A stretch of DNA of 64,000 nucleotides from Thermoplasmata archaeon (lineage in GTDB: Archaea; Thermoplasmatota; Thermoplasmata; Lutacidiplasmatales; UBA184): NCBI GenBank assembly GCA_028864975.1, contig JAGWLG010000010.1, positions 1-64,000 of the forward strand. The letters run 5' to 3'. Under the pieces are notes generated by a model. The model did not search any database and had not been told where the DNA came from. It saw only the letters and a list, made by a program, of their open reading frames with translations. This document shows positions 50,556 through 60,429 of this stretch, one piece after another; the first letter of the stretch is position 1, and each line of letters begins with the position of its first letter. Made by a program: the position numbers and the translations under genes.

Positions 50556-53500
50556 GTTGAGGGCCCGACCTCCACCACGGGAGACCCACAACTGTCGCAG
50601 AAGCCGGCGCCGGCTTCGACTTCCGCCCCGCAGGACGTGCATTTCCTCACGCCGGCCGCGGGCGGTGGAGCCTGCGTCCCAGCGCCCGGTTCCGCCGGGG
50701 GCCCAGCGGGCGGAGCTGTATCCCCGACGATGGAGGGAGGCTCGACCGGGGTGGCCGCCGGTACCGTCACTGGCCAGGCCGTCGACATCGGTGTGGAACC
50801 CCCGCTAGCTCCTCCGAGGGTCGCTGCCGCACCTGCCTCGATCAACGCCTTACGGCGTCGGCGAGCGAGCGCGAACTGTGCGATCCCGGCGGCGAAGAGG
50901 CCGACGACCGCGATCAGCACGACAAGCGTGGGGACCCCTCCTGGCGCCCCGAGGTTGAGCGGCCCTCCGGAGCCGATCCCACCGGTTCCCGGACCACTAC
51001 CGGGGGTCACGTGCACGATGCCGCTGGTGTAGGCCTTGTTCCCAACGTGGTCCGTCGCCGTCAGGTTGACGTAGTAATCCCCCGGGTTCTGGAACGTGTA
51101 GTTGATGCCCGAGGTGGAGAAGTAGGTGGAATTCTCGATGTTCCAGCGGAAGGTGTAAGGTGGGACCCCTCCGGTCGCGCTCGCCTGACAGGAGATCGAG
51201 AGAGGTGCCGTGCCGCCAGGGGGGCCGTTCGAGGTCGAGGGTTGGCACTTGACGTTCACACTGAGGGAGTTCCCCGGCCCTCCCGCTCCGACGGTGACGT
51301 TCGTGTAGTGTCTGTTGACCTGCGACGGGGGGCTCGAATCCGAGAGTTCGGCCTCGACCATGTAGGTCCCCCGGTTCGAATAGGTGTGCTGGAAGGTGGG
51401 ACAATTGGGGGAGGAGCAGTTCTGCCAGAAGCTGGGTGTGCCGTCCGCGAGGAACCAGACCCACGTGTAGGGGCCCTTTCCTCCCTGGATCGACGAGGCG
51501 AGGCTCACGGAGAGCGGAGGCGTCCCCGAGAGCGGGCTCAAGGTGACGGTGGAAGAGAGCGGGGAGGTCGAGCCTGGGACGGTGACACTGACGAATAGGC
51601 TGTGCTCCGCACTCGCCCCGGACGCATCGGTCGCCCTCAACGAGACCTGGAAGTTCCCGCCGGCCGTGAACGTGTGCGCGACGCGGACGGTGGTGCTCGT
51701 GTTGGTCCAGTTGAGGGAGGTGCCATCGCCGAACGTCCAGAGGAACGCGTAGGGGGAGGAGCCTCCGGACGCACTGCCCTGGAAGTACACGGTGAGCGGA
51801 TAGGGCCCTGTGGTCGGGTTGGCGCTCAGCGCGACCGAGGGGGGTGGGGAAGTTCCCACGGCGAGGGTCACCGTCTGCCAGGCCGTGCTCCCGACCTGAT
51901 CGGTCGCTGTGAGATTCGCGACGAAGGTCCCGGTACTGGCGTAGGTGTATGCGATGCGTCCTCCCGTGCTGGCGTTGGACCAGGTGACGACCGAGCCATC
52001 GCCGAAGCTCCAGCGGAAGGTGTAGGGTCCCGTGCCGCCCGACGCACCGCCGTTGAAGTAGACCGTGAGCGGAGGCGACCCCCCGGAGGGATTCGCGGAG
52101 AGCGAGACCGCGACTGAGCTGGCCGGGGTGACGGTGATGGTCGCGGTCTTGTACCCGACGGCCCCGTTCGAGTCGCGAACGGTCAGGTTCGCGATGAAGG
52201 TGCCCGCCCTCGGGTAGGTGTGCGACAGGCTCGAGCAACAATTGTTGTACGAGCCATCCCCGAACGAGTAGTTCCACGAGTAGGGGGGGGTTCCTCCGGT
52301 GGCCGTGCCCGAGAAGAATACCGCGAGGGGAGCCGTGCCGCTCGTGCGATTCGCGCTGATCCCGACCGTGAGGGCGGGGAGCGAAACCGGGCCGGCGAAG
52401 GACCATGTGCTGGAGCCGGAGAACTGGGTCCCCCATCCCCCGAACCCCAGAATGGCAGTGTAGGAGGGATCGTAGTCCATGTTCCAGGCGTCGGGTCCTG
52501 GGGAGCCGGAGGTCCCAGCGGTCACGTTCGACCATCTTCCCGCGGCGAACTGCCAGGTGTCCCCGTAGAACCCGGTGGGGGGAGCGGTCGTGGACCCGCC
52601 CTGGAAGTCCCCTTTCCATCCGCCGTAGAACATCAGGACGTTCGCCGCCGTGTCGGAGCTCCCTTCCATGAACCCGCGGGGTGAGGGCGAGTTGACCGGG
52701 GCGAGAGAGGTCCAGGTCACTCCCGAGAGCTCCCACGTGTCGCCCGTGGTGTAGCAGGGGTTGCCGCACCCGGTAATGCCCCCGAAGAGCACCGAATATC
52801 CGTCGGTCGCGTCGTACGCGAACCCCGCCCCCGCTCGGGGGCCGGGGCCGGGGTTCGTCGATAGGGGGCTCCAGGTCCCGGACCGGAAGGCCCAGGTGTC
52901 GTACGCTGACGACCCGCAGAGGTACCCCAGGAAGTACGTGCATCCCCCGAAGAGGACGACGCGGGTCGCAGCGGAATCGTACGTGATCGCCGCATCCGAC
53001 CTCGGTGAAGGGGGGGTGCCCGCCGAGGCCGTGAGGTTCGTCCAGGTCCCTCCCGCGAACGCCCACGTGTCCGACTGGTCGTAGCAGCCGGTGTTGCCCA
53101 CAAGATGGGCCCCGGAAGTGGAGACACACCCCCCGAAGAGCAGGACCTCATGGTCGAGCCCATCGTACACCATGGCGCCCCCCGCCCGAGCGGGGGGCGT
53201 GCTCACCGTTGTCCCCGTGAGGTTCTTCCAGCTCCCTCCGTAGAGGGCCCACGTGAAGGGCCAGACCGGGACCCCGCCACCCGCACAACTGGCCCCGGAG
53301 ACGCCACAGCCGGCGCCGCCGAAGAGCAGAAGGTAGCCGTCCTGGGCGTCGTAGACGAGCCCGTTGTCCGCGAGCGGGGGTGGGGAGTTCGAGATCGAGC
53401 TCGTGAGGTTCGTCCAGCCCGTCGCGTCGGGCACGAGGTGGGAGGTGGGGGCCTTCGGCGAAGTTGCCGACGCAAGGCGAACAGGATCCCCATGCAAGGC

Positions 53501-53704
53501 CCACGGGGGCCCGAGCATGTGGAGCGGCGAGGCGCCCGCCGCGAGCGTCGTCGCGGGAAGCGCGAGGAGCAAGAACAGGAGGACCAACGAGAGGCGGCTC
53601 CACCCACGGGCCGCCGTGCCCTGCGCGGATCGACGCCAGAAGCGTCCCGCGGAGAGGGGCCCCCGTTCCCCGCAGGTCGACACGCCCAGCGATGGCATCC
53701 TCAT
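50552..53704 (-). CDS. Giant surface protein: Kelch propeller, five PKD domains, TM, zinc ribbon
   Basis: A protein of about 1050 residues. A signal sequence (LSLVLLFLLLALPATTLAAGA) is followed by six Kelch-type repeats, each around GLVYDAQDGYLLLFGG or similar, forming a beta-propeller. Five PKD domains follow, with W-x-FGDG cores in the first three and degenerate ones in the last two. A membrane helix (TLVVLIAVVGLFAAGIAQFAL) then leads to a cytoplasmic basic/Pro-rich linker and a C-terminal zinc ribbon (CTSCGAEV...CDSCGSP). Exterior propeller and PKD domains suggest adhesion or glycan binding, while the cytoplasmic ribbon could bind an internal partner. Starts at 53704 and 53698 are both consistent with the promoter. 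Confidence 0.85.
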   Translation of the reverse strand: MRMPSLGVSTCGERGPLSAGRFWRRSAQGTAARGWSRLSLVLLFLLLALPATTLAAGASPLHMLGPPWALHGDPVRLASATSPKAPTSHLVPDATGWTNLTSSISNSPPPLADNGLVYDAQDGYLLLFGGAGCGVSGASCAGGGVPVWPFTWALYGGSWKNLTGTTVSTPPARAGGAMVYDGLDHEVLLFGGCVSTSGAHLVGNTGCYDQSDTWAFAGGTWTNLTASAGTPPSPRSDAAITYDSAATRVVLFGGCTYFLGYLCGSSAYDTWAFRSGTWSPLSTNPGPGPRAGAGFAYDATDGYSVLFGGITGCGNPCYTTGDTWELSGVTWTSLAPVNSPSPRGFMEGSSDTAANVLMFYGGWKGDFQGGSTTAPPTGFYGDTWQFAAGRWSNVTAGTSGSPGPDAWNMDYDPSYTAILGFGGWGTQFSGSSTWSFAGPVSLPALTVGISANRTSGTAPLAVFFSGTATGGTPPYSWNYSFGDGSYNNCCSSLSHTYPRAGTFIANLTVRDSNGAVGYKTATITVTPASSVAVSLSANPSGGSPPLTVYFNGGASGGTGPYTFRWSFGDGSVVTWSNASTGGRIAYTYASTGTFVANLTATDQVGSTAWQTVTLAVGTSPPPSVALSANPTTGPYPLTVYFQGSASGGSSPYAFLWTFGDGTSLNWTNTSTTVRVAHTFTAGGNFQVSLRATDASGASAEHSLFVSVTVPGSTSPLSSTVTLSPLSGTPPLSVSLASSIQGGKGPYTWVWFLADGTPSFWQNCSSPNCPTFQHTYSNRGTYMVEAELSDSSPPSQVNRHYTNVTVGAGGPGNSLSVNVKCQPSTSNGPPGGTAPLSISCQASATGGVPPYTFRWNIENSTYFSTSGINYTFQNPGDYYVNLTATDHVGNKAYTSGIVHVTPGSGPGTGGIGSGGPLNLGAPGGVPTLVVLIAVVGLFAAGIAQFALARRRRKALIEAGAAATLGGASGGSTPMSTAWPVTVPAATPVEPPSIVGDTAPPAGPPAEPGAGTQAPPPAAGVRKCTSCGAEVEAGAGFCDSCGSPVVEVGPST

Positions 53705-53720
53705 GGTTCTCACACAAGAG

Positions 53721-53730
53721 GTATACTTAT
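53721..53730 (-). promoter_or_regulatory. TATA box of the Kelch-PKD gene
   Basis: On the minus strand ATAAGTATAC predicts transcription from about 53700, at the first ATG codons (53704, 53698), so the transcript is essentially leaderless. It forms a divergent promoter region with the TTTAAAAA box at 53771. Confidence 0.5.
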
Positions 53731-53770
53731 CAACGGTCCCGACCCGGAAGGCCCCCGCGGCGAACCCCGC

Positions 53771-53778
53771 TTTAAAAA
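53771..53778 (+). promoter_or_regulatory. TATA box of the double zinc-ribbon coiled-coil gene
   Basis: TTTAAAAA is centred about 33 bases before ATG 53807 and predicts a leader of about 7 bases. It is one of the clearest AT-rich boxes in the window. Confidence 0.6.
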
Positions 53779-53806
53779 GGAGCTCCACCTTGCGGGTCCC
53801 TCGGGT

Positions 53807-54820
53807 ATGAGCCCACCGACCACCGGCCCCATCTGTCCGTCGTGCGGTGGGCTCAACAAGCCTTCCGCCAAGTTCTGCCGAAGCTGCGGGAAGCCGCTCG
53901 GCACGGCGGGCACCGCCACGCCGTCTCCCCCGAACGCGGGCCCGGCCCCTTCCCCCGCTCCCCTCACCATCGGGGCCTCGGCCCCCACTTCGGCGCCACG
54001 TCCCGCCCCTCTTCCGCGCGCTGACGACATGGAGAGCCGGTCGCGGATCGTGGAGGAGCGAGAGCTCGGGCTCCAACGCTTGCGCGAGGACCTCGACCGC
54101 CGAGCTTCGGAGTTGAGTGCGCGAAACGAGGAGCTGGAGCGCACCCGGGCTTCGCTCGAGACCCGCGAAAGGTCCCTCGCTCCCGCCGAGGCCAAGATCA
54201 CCCAGCGGACCCAGGAGCTCGACCAACGGGAAGCGGCGCTCGAAGCGAGGGCCGCTTCGCAGCGGACCCAGGAGGAAGAGCTCTCGGGGAAGGAGAAGCA
54301 GCTCGCGGAAGGACAGCAGGGGATGGAGACGCGCGAGAAGGAACTGCGCACTCAGCTCCAGGACCTCGAGCAGCAGAAGGGGCTGCTTCGTCGCCAGGCC
54401 AAGATGCTCGACCAACGGGAGGCCGACCTTCGGAGGAGGGAGCTCGCGGCCGCCTCGGCCGAGCCCGAGTCCCTAGGCGCCGGAGCTTCATCGCCCTCGG
54501 TCCCGCCACCGTCCCCTCCGGTCCGCACCGAGGCCCCCGTCGCCCCGCCCTCCCCCGCGGGTCCCGTTCCAATCGTACCCGTGGGCGTGGGCGCGAGTGC
54601 GGGTGGGAGTGCGCCCCCCACGCCGCCTCCACCGCCTCCGGCCCAAGCGCCCCTTCCCCCGCCCCACGCCCCGGGGGGCCCACCCGCCTATCCGCCCCCT
54701 CCCCCCACGAGTTCCGAGGAGCGGCCGCTCTTCTGCCAGGAGTGTGGCTCACCGAACCGACGGAGGCACCGGTTCTGCCACAAGTGCGGCGCCAAGCTTC
54801 CGGTGCAGAGCGCCCCCTAG
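53807..54820 (+). CDS. Zinc ribbon - coiled coil - Pro-rich - zinc ribbon protein
   Basis: A 337-residue cytoplasmic protein. N-terminal zinc ribbon (CPSCGGLN...CRSCGKPL, about 10-31), Pro/Ala linker, long coiled coil at about 75-220 (ELGLQRLREDLDRRASELSA and onward), a very Pro-rich linker, and a C-terminal zinc ribbon (CQECGSPN...CHKCGAKL). There is no membrane segment or enzyme motif. The same parts appear in the AAA+, PRC-barrel and surface proteins of this window, which suggests a shared scaffold toolkit. It is divergently transcribed from the Kelch-PKD gene. Confidence 0.8.
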   Translation: MSPPTTGPICPSCGGLNKPSAKFCRSCGKPLGTAGTATPSPPNAGPAPSPAPLTIGASAPTSAPRPAPLPRADDMESRSRIVEERELGLQRLREDLDRRASELSARNEELERTRASLETRERSLAPAEAKITQRTQELDQREAALEARAASQRTQEEELSGKEKQLAEGQQGMETREKELRTQLQDLEQQKGLLRRQAKMLDQREADLRRRELAAASAEPESLGAGASSPSVPPPSPPVRTEAPVAPPSPAGPVPIVPVGVGASAGGSAPPTPPPPPPAQAPLPPPHAPGGPPAYPPPPPTSSEERPLFCQECGSPNRRRHRFCHKCGAKLPVQSAP

Positions 54821-55003
54821 GTGTCCTCTCCTCGTCCCTCGCCGAGGGCAGGACCGGCGGCCCCGCGCGCGAAGCGTCCCGCGGCCCGGCCCCGGCCGAG
54901 CTACGTGGGGCCGACGGCGAGGCAGGGTTACGCCCGGTGGGGGGCTCGGGCGGGACCTGCGGAGGGCGCCCTCTTCGTCGCGGTTCGGGGGATGCGCGTC
55001 CTC

Positions 55004-55540
55004 TCAGGCCGCCGAGGTGGCGCTGTAGCCTTCCTCCGCCGGGGCCGAGGGCGCGGCGAGCCAGAGTGCGAGCGCGCCAAGGAGCGCGAGCGTCCCTCCG
55101 ACCATGGCCAGGTAGAAGCCCACGCCCGCGCTGTCGAGGAAGAGCGCCCCCCATAGCGACCGGGCCCCCGTGTTGAACCGGAACGCCGCGACGAGCGGCA
55201 GGGCGAAGACGCCCAGCGCGACCAAGGTGGCGGCGAGCTTCGGGAGGGTCTCGTGGGCGCGTCCCGTTCCCCAGACCCGAGGACGGACCAGGGCGGCGGC
55301 CAGGATGACGAGGCCAATGGCCCCTGCGGCGAGAACGGCGAGCTCGGGGAGGTGGCCCATGAGGTCGACCCCATTGAGCCCGCGGACCGGTCCCAGGGCG
55401 CTGAAGGTGTACCACGGCAGCACGAGGGCGAGGAGGACCAGCAGGCCACCCGCCGCGAGAAGGAAACAGGGGAACCGCGACGGCGAGGCCTCGCGGTGGA
55501 AGAGGACCTCCTCGTCCCACGGCGCCCGGCCCGCGCTCAT
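55004..55540 (-). CDS. 4-TM membrane protein coupled to the giant Ig-like surface protein
   Basis: A 178-residue protein with four membrane helices: CFLLAAGGLLVLLALVLPWYTF, LAVLAAGAIGLVILAAAL, LAATLVALGVFALPLVAAF and FYLAMVGGTLALLGALALWL. The loop after helix 1 (SALGPVRGLNGVDL) is exterior. The ATG overlaps the stop of the giant gene (ATGA, 55537-55540). Helix 1 ending in LPW, the four-helix layout and the overlap repeat the arrangement at 49431-50555. The function is unknown. Confidence 0.75.
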   Translation of the reverse strand: MSAGRAPWDEEVLFHREASPSRFPCFLLAAGGLLVLLALVLPWYTFSALGPVRGLNGVDLMGHLPELAVLAAGAIGLVILAAALVRPRVWGTGRAHETLPKLAATLVALGVFALPLVAAFRFNTGARSLWGALFLDSAGVGFYLAMVGGTLALLGALALWLAAPSAPAEEGYSATSAA

Positions 55541-58500
55541 GCGTCCTCCGCGGGGCTCGAGGCGTCCTCGCCCTTGATCTCAGGACCCGCAGCGGGACCC
55601 GAGCCCTCCGGCTCCACGGTCGAGGACGGGGAGGGTCGCGTGGGGGCGGACGACGCGGCGGGGGCCGTGGACGGTCGGTCCGTGTCCGCCGCCCCATCCG
55701 CGTCGTCCCCTGCGGTGGGGAGAGACCCCCCGCGGGCGCCCTGCGTCCTATCGGACCCCCTACCGCGCGGGGAGGGCTCCCTTCCCCTCCGGTGGAGCAC
55801 CATCGCGAGCAGACCCATCGCCAGGATCGCCACGAGCCCGGCGAGGAGGGCGATCGGCGCCAGGCTCGCGTTGTCGATGCTCACCGTCTGCGAGAAGCTG
55901 CGGCTCTCTCCGAGCGAGTTCACTGCCGTGACGGTGACCAGGTGGTGCCCGTTGGGATACTGCGCGGTGTTGAGGCTCATCGACGCGGTGACCGGCGTGC
56001 CGCTCGCCGGGGCGAGCTCCATCGCGACCTGGGGGCCGCCATCGATCTGGAACCAGGCCGCCTGGAGGCCAGCAGGGTCGCTCAAGGTGACCGTGTAGGT
56101 CACGGTGCCGCTGAGGACCGGCACGCCCGGCTCCGCGAAGGCGGCGACCGTGCCGCTAAGGTCGATCTCGAAGGTGACGCTCGCCACCGCTTCGCGGTTC
56201 CCGGCGAGGTCCGTCCCGTAGTAGTAGACCGTGGTCGCCCCGGTGGTGGTGTACGTCAAGGGCGTCAGGTAAACGTGCCACGGGCCGTTCGCAGAAGCAT
56301 TGCTGTAGAGGATCGTGTCGACCCCGCTGCCACCGTTGTCCGTCGCCGAGAGCGAGAGCGCGACCGGCGTTGCGTACCATCCGGAGGCCGTGAGGTTCCC
56401 CGAGAGCGAGGCCGCGGTCACCGGCGGGGTCGAGTCGATGCGGACCGTCTGCGACTCGACGGGCTCGACAAGCCCCGAGCCGCTCACCGAGTAGAACCGC
56501 AGGGCGTGCACGCCGTCGCCCGCGACGAGGAGGGCACTCCCCCGCGTCCAGTTCGAACCGTCCAGGCTCCAGTAGGTGGAAGCGATGCCGCTTGGTCCCC
56601 CCTTGGCCGTCAGGGTGACCGGGACGCTGGAGGCCGTGTACCACCCTCCTTGCACGTTGGAGGTCGTCAACGGGACCACGGCATCGACCTCGATCGTAAC
56701 CGTCGAGCTCGGTCCTTGGACCCCGGAGTTCGAGACGGCGTAGGCGCTCAAGAGCGTCGAACCCAGGGCGGAGATCGAGAACGGTCCCGTGTAGATGGTC
56801 GGAGCGCCCGAGCCGACCTGGTCGACGATCTCACGCACGCCGCTCGGACCGGGGCTCGCCGAGAGCGAGACCGTGACCGGCCCGGTATACCACCCAGAGG
56901 TCCCGAGGGGGCCGGTGAGGACGATGGCCACAGACGGGGCGACCGGGTCCACGATCGTCGAGGCCTCTGACCCGGGGAACGTCCCGCGGTTGCCCGCGAG
57001 GTCCTGCCCCACGGCCGCGAACTCGTACGTACCGGCCCCGGGGGCGCTGAACGTGAACGGGCTGGCCGTGATGAGGGTGGTCGACGCGAGCGACCAGGTG
57101 GTCCCCGAGCTGTTGGACCAGTAGATCCAGACCCCGGCGACGCCGCTCCCTCCAGGGTCGCTCGCGGACCACGGGACGGGGAAGGACATCGCGGTCTCGA
57201 ACGCGGGCAATGGCAGGACCGTGGCGCGCGGCGGCTGGGTGTCGACCATGAAGCGCTCCGAGCTCGACCAGCCCGCCGTACCGCCGGAGGCCGAGACGGC
57301 CTCGACACGCCAGTACCAGTTCCCGTCCGTCAGGACCACGCCGAGCGAGGTGCCCGCGAGGCCGCCGTAGGTCTGGGTCCCGGGGCCGAAGGTCGCGCTG
57401 GAGGAGACCTGCGCCGTGTAGGACGCGTTCGCGTTCGCCACCGGAGACCAGACGAGGGTCGCCCCGCTCGAGTTGACGAAGCTTCCCGTGAGCGGGGAAA
57501 CCGGGGTCGGGACCGCGAGGGCCCAGACGTTGAAGGGGACGCTCGGGGCCACGTTGGGAGGGATCGCCTGGTCATAGGCCCCGAGCTGCTGCACGCCGGG
57601 GGTCGAGGGCACGGTGAAGGCGACCGCTCCCCAGCCCTGCGCGTTCGTGCCGACGGTGGTCCCGAACAGCGGCAGGCCGTTCCACGAGAGGGTGACCGCG
57701 TTGGAGGCCGCGAAGCCCGCGAGCAGGACCGACACCGAGTTCCCCTCGTAGGTCGAGGTCGTCGTCGGGAAGATCTTCGGGGTCTCCGTGAACGCGACGG
57801 AGTTGGGGACGTTCCCGAGGCTGTCGTACCCGCTGATCGCGTGCGCTCCGGCGGGCGCCGCCGGGACCGTGAAGGCGATGACCACCGTGCCCAGCACGTT
57901 CGTCATCTGTTGGATGCCGGTGGGTCCACCGTCCCAGGTGACCTGGACGTAGGAGAGGGCGCCCATGCCCTGGTAGGTGAGCGTGTCCACCGACAGGAAC
58001 GGACCGCTGGTGGCCGACTCGGAGAGCGAGGGCTCGACCGTGAAGTTCGCGAGCGCGCTGTGGGCGGCGCTGTCGTTCGCCCAGACCGGGTAGGGGCCGG
58101 CCGCGCGCGTGGGGACCGTGAACGTGGTGGCGAAGACCCCCGTCGCGTTGGCACTCGCCGTGGCGAGCGCGGTGGCGATCCCCTTCCAGAAGATCGAGAC
58201 GGTGGCGCTAGGACCAAAGTTGAACCCCAGCGCGGTAACGGTCGAGTTGACCACGCCGGCGTTGGGCACGAGGAGGAGCACCGGGCCCACGAGGAAGAAA
58301 GCCGGGGCCACCACCCCGTTGGCGTCGAGCGCGACCACGGGGTGGACACCGCGGTATGCCCCGACCGGGACCGTCCACGTGCCGAAGGCGGCCGGGAGGA
58401 CCGCGCCCGTCGCGTTCGAAGTGATCCCGGCCCCGAACCCGAAGATGGTCCGCTGCGTCGCGAGACCGTAGTCCCAGAGGAGGGCGACCCCGGCGTTCGC

Positions 58501-60084
58501 GCTCAGCCCTTCCGCGTAGGTGATCAGGACCGTGCTCCCCGCGGCTCCGGCGAAGGGGCGCAGGGTGAGCGAGGCCTCGATGGTGAAGGTGGCTCCGGCG
58601 GAGGGACCCGTCGCCGGGGTGAAGGTCACGGTGTGGCCCCCGTTCCACGCCGGGGGGGCGCCGTTGGAGAAGGAGAACCCGCCCCGGGTGTTGGTGGCCC
58701 CGGTGGCGAGGGTGTGCTGGTCCCCGAGCCCGAAATCCCAGTAGACCGTGATCGCCGAGGAGCCCGCGAAGCCGGTCCCCACCCCCGAGAAGGCCGTTCC
58801 CACCGGGCCGCTCGCCGGGGCGAGGAGGACCTGGGGGACGATCTGGAAGTTGTCGGTGGCACCGTGGCCGGCGACGTCGAGGCCCTCGACGGTGTGCGAG
58901 CCCGCCGTGTCCGCGGGGATCGTGACCCCGACCACGAAGCTCCCGGCGGGGTCCGTGGTCCCGCTCGCCAGGAGCGCCCGGTTCGGTCCCGTGGGGGACC
59001 AGATCACCTGGTAGGAGGTCAAGGGCGAGAACCCGTCGCCCGCTACGGTCGCGGTGCTGCCCACGAACCCCGAGCCCGGCGAGATCGACACCGACGCGGC
59101 GAGCGCGAAGGGGGCGGAGGCGGTGTCACCGGCATCGTCCGTCATCTGGACGATGTAGATGCCGGCCGGGTCCGCGGGGACGTTGAACCCGCAGTTGATC
59201 CCGCCGTTGCCGCTCAGGCCCGAGCCCGTGCAGCTGTCGCCGGGTAGACCTCCGGCCCCGTTCCACGTGAGCGAGACGATGTTCCCGCCGTTGTCATAGC
59301 CCGTTCCGACGACGGTGATCCCCTGGCCGACGTTCCCGGTCGCAGGGAACAGCTGGAGGTCGGTCACGGTGATGAAGGTCGCGGTCGCGGTGTAGCCGTT
59401 GTTGTCGCGCAGGGTGACGAAGTGGTTCCCCGCCACGCTCGAGGGGACCGTGAACGAGCAGGTGACGTTCCCCTGGGCGTCGATCCCGGCACCGTTGCAG
59501 CTGCTGCCCCCAAGGGGGCCGCCCGACCCGTCCCAGGAGATCCGGTTGATGGTCCCGCCGGTGCTCCAGCCGGTCCCCGTGACGCTGACCACGGTGTTCA
59601 CCGGGCCCGAGGAGGGGCTCATTGCGAACGTGGGGCTGACCGTGAAGGACGCGGTCGCGGTGTTTACCCCCTGGACCACGGCGACGTTGGCCGTTCCCGC
59701 GTTGCCCCACCACAGGTCGATCGTGACGTCGAGGTTGCCCCCGGCGGAGGTCGTGCAGCTCCCTGCGAGCGCTCCGGGGCCTCCCGCCTGGCAGAAGAGG
59801 AGGATCTGGCCCCCGGCGAACGTGATGGTGCCAGTGACGGCGGCGGTCGCGCCCCATCCCCCGCCGGTGATGCGCAGCGGGGTCCCCACGGTGGCCGTGG
59901 TCGGGTTCACGGAGATAGAGGCCGCCGGTAGCGCGTGTGCGCCGGGAACCAACATCATGAGCATCAGCCCCACGACCAGGAAGGCGACGCGAACGGTCGG
60001 GCGACGGAGCCGCGGGGCGAGGGCCCCCACAGGCGAGTTCGGCGCAACCCCGGCGGCCCTGCACTCAGCTACCTCTGCTTGCAT
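55537..60084 (-). CDS. Giant surface protein with repeated Ig-like/TIG and OmpL47-like domains
   Basis: A protein of 1515 residues, the largest in the window. The signal region is VRVAFLVVGLMLMMLVPGAHA. It is followed by about nine IPT/TIG-like beta repeats of roughly 85-95 residues (FAMSPSSGPVNTVVSVTGTG, then LQLFPATGNVGQGITVVGTGY and so on). An FN3-like domain (LVWSPVANANASYTAQVSS) comes next, then several OmpL47-type domains (ASGWYATPVALSLSATDNGGSGV). A final Ig-like domain leads to one membrane helix (IALLAGLVAILAMGLLAMVL) and a Pro/Ser-rich cytoplasmic tail. The role is probably adhesion or S-layer-like. A 232-base leader before the ATG carries element A. Confidence 0.85.
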   Translation of the reverse strand: MQAEVAECRAAGVAPNSPVGALAPRLRRPTVRVAFLVVGLMLMMLVPGAHALPAASISVNPTTATVGTPLRITGGGWGATAAVTGTITFAGGQILLFCQAGGPGALAGSCTTSAGGNLDVTIDLWWGNAGTANVAVVQGVNTATASFTVSPTFAMSPSSGPVNTVVSVTGTGWSTGGTINRISWDGSGGPLGGSSCNGAGIDAQGNVTCSFTVPSSVAGNHFVTLRDNNGYTATATFITVTDLQLFPATGNVGQGITVVGTGYDNGGNIVSLTWNGAGGLPGDSCTGSGLSGNGGINCGFNVPADPAGIYIVQMTDDAGDTASAPFALAASVSISPGSGFVGSTATVAGDGFSPLTSYQVIWSPTGPNRALLASGTTDPAGSFVVGVTIPADTAGSHTVEGLDVAGHGATDNFQIVPQVLLAPASGPVGTAFSGVGTGFAGSSAITVYWDFGLGDQHTLATGATNTRGGFSFSNGAPPAWNGGHTVTFTPATGPSAGATFTIEASLTLRPFAGAAGSTVLITYAEGLSANAGVALLWDYGLATQRTIFGFGAGITSNATGAVLPAAFGTWTVPVGAYRGVHPVVALDANGVVAPAFFLVGPVLLLVPNAGVVNSTVTALGFNFGPSATVSIFWKGIATALATASANATGVFATTFTVPTRAAGPYPVWANDSAAHSALANFTVEPSLSESATSGPFLSVDTLTYQGMGALSYVQVTWDGGPTGIQQMTNVLGTVVIAFTVPAAPAGAHAISGYDSLGNVPNSVAFTETPKIFPTTTSTYEGNSVSVLLAGFAASNAVTLSWNGLPLFGTTVGTNAQGWGAVAFTVPSTPGVQQLGAYDQAIPPNVAPSVPFNVWALAVPTPVSPLTGSFVNSSGATLVWSPVANANASYTAQVSSSATFGPGTQTYGGLAGTSLGVVLTDGNWYWRVEAVSASGGTAGWSSSERFMVDTQPPRATVLPLPAFETAMSFPVPWSASDPGGSGVAGVWIYWSNSSGTTWSLASTTLITASPFTFSAPGAGTYEFAAVGQDLAGNRGTFPGSEASTIVDPVAPSVAIVLTGPLGTSGWYTGPVTVSLSASPGPSGVREIVDQVGSGAPTIYTGPFSISALGSTLLSAYAVSNSGVQGPSSTVTIEVDAVVPLTTSNVQGGWYTASSVPVTLTAKGGPSGIASTYWSLDGSNWTRGSALLVAGDGVHALRFYSVSGSGLVEPVESQTVRIDSTPPVTAASLSGNLTASGWYATPVALSLSATDNGGSGVDTILYSNASANGPWHVYLTPLTYTTTGATTVYYYGTDLAGNREAVASVTFEIDLSGTVAAFAEPGVPVLSGTVTYTVTLSDPAGLQAAWFQIDGGPQVAMELAPASGTPVTASMSLNTAQYPNGHHLVTVTAVNSLGESRSFSQTVSIDNASLAPIALLAGLVAILAMGLLAMVLHRRGREPSPRGRGSDRTQGARGGSLPTAGDDADGAADTDRPSTAPAASSAPTRPSPSSTVEPEGSGPAAGPEIKGEDASSPAEDA

Positions 60085-60429
60085 GCGATGTCCTCCTTCG
60101 GATGGCGAAGGAGCATGATCCGGGACCCCGGGGCTCCCGAGGGGAAGGACGCCCCGCCAGCGTCACGGCTGCGAGGGGCGGGTCGCGGGGCCGGTGGAGG
60201 GAAGGCGCTCCGTCCGACGGTCCTCCCCAAGACCCGCTCAAGATGCCGCGTTGGACCCTCGGCGGGCCTCGGACGTACCATCGAACGACCACTACCCTGT
60301 CCGGAGGAGACATCCTTTTTGGCGCAAGGCCCGAACCGCGGCACCGACGCGCGTTCCGTCGATCCCGAGGGCAGACGGCCGACGCGGAGGGCGACACCCT
60401 CCGAGACCGTCCGCGCGAGGGGCCACGCA
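60085..60429. other. 345-base intergenic region carrying element A
   Basis: This interval lies between two minus-strand surface-protein genes. It has no convincing coding frame. The only recognisable structure is the 34-base element at 60317-60350. If that element marks the promoter of the giant gene, the transcript has an unusually long leader of about 200 bases. Confidence 0.45.
60317..60350 (+). promoter_or_regulatory. Element A (copy of a 34-base conserved intergenic motif)
   Basis: Begins TTTTGGCGCAAGGCCCGAAC; the first 20 bases differ from element B at only two positions. The second half is weaker. It lies upstream of the giant minus-strand surface gene, in the same orientation relative to that gene as element B to its own. 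Confidence 0.5.

Noticed and set aside
60069-60344. 91-codon minus-strand frame upstream of the giant surface gene
   Set aside because: The translation is Arg/Pro/Ser-rich without signal or domain, overlaps the start of the giant gene and would start inside element A.
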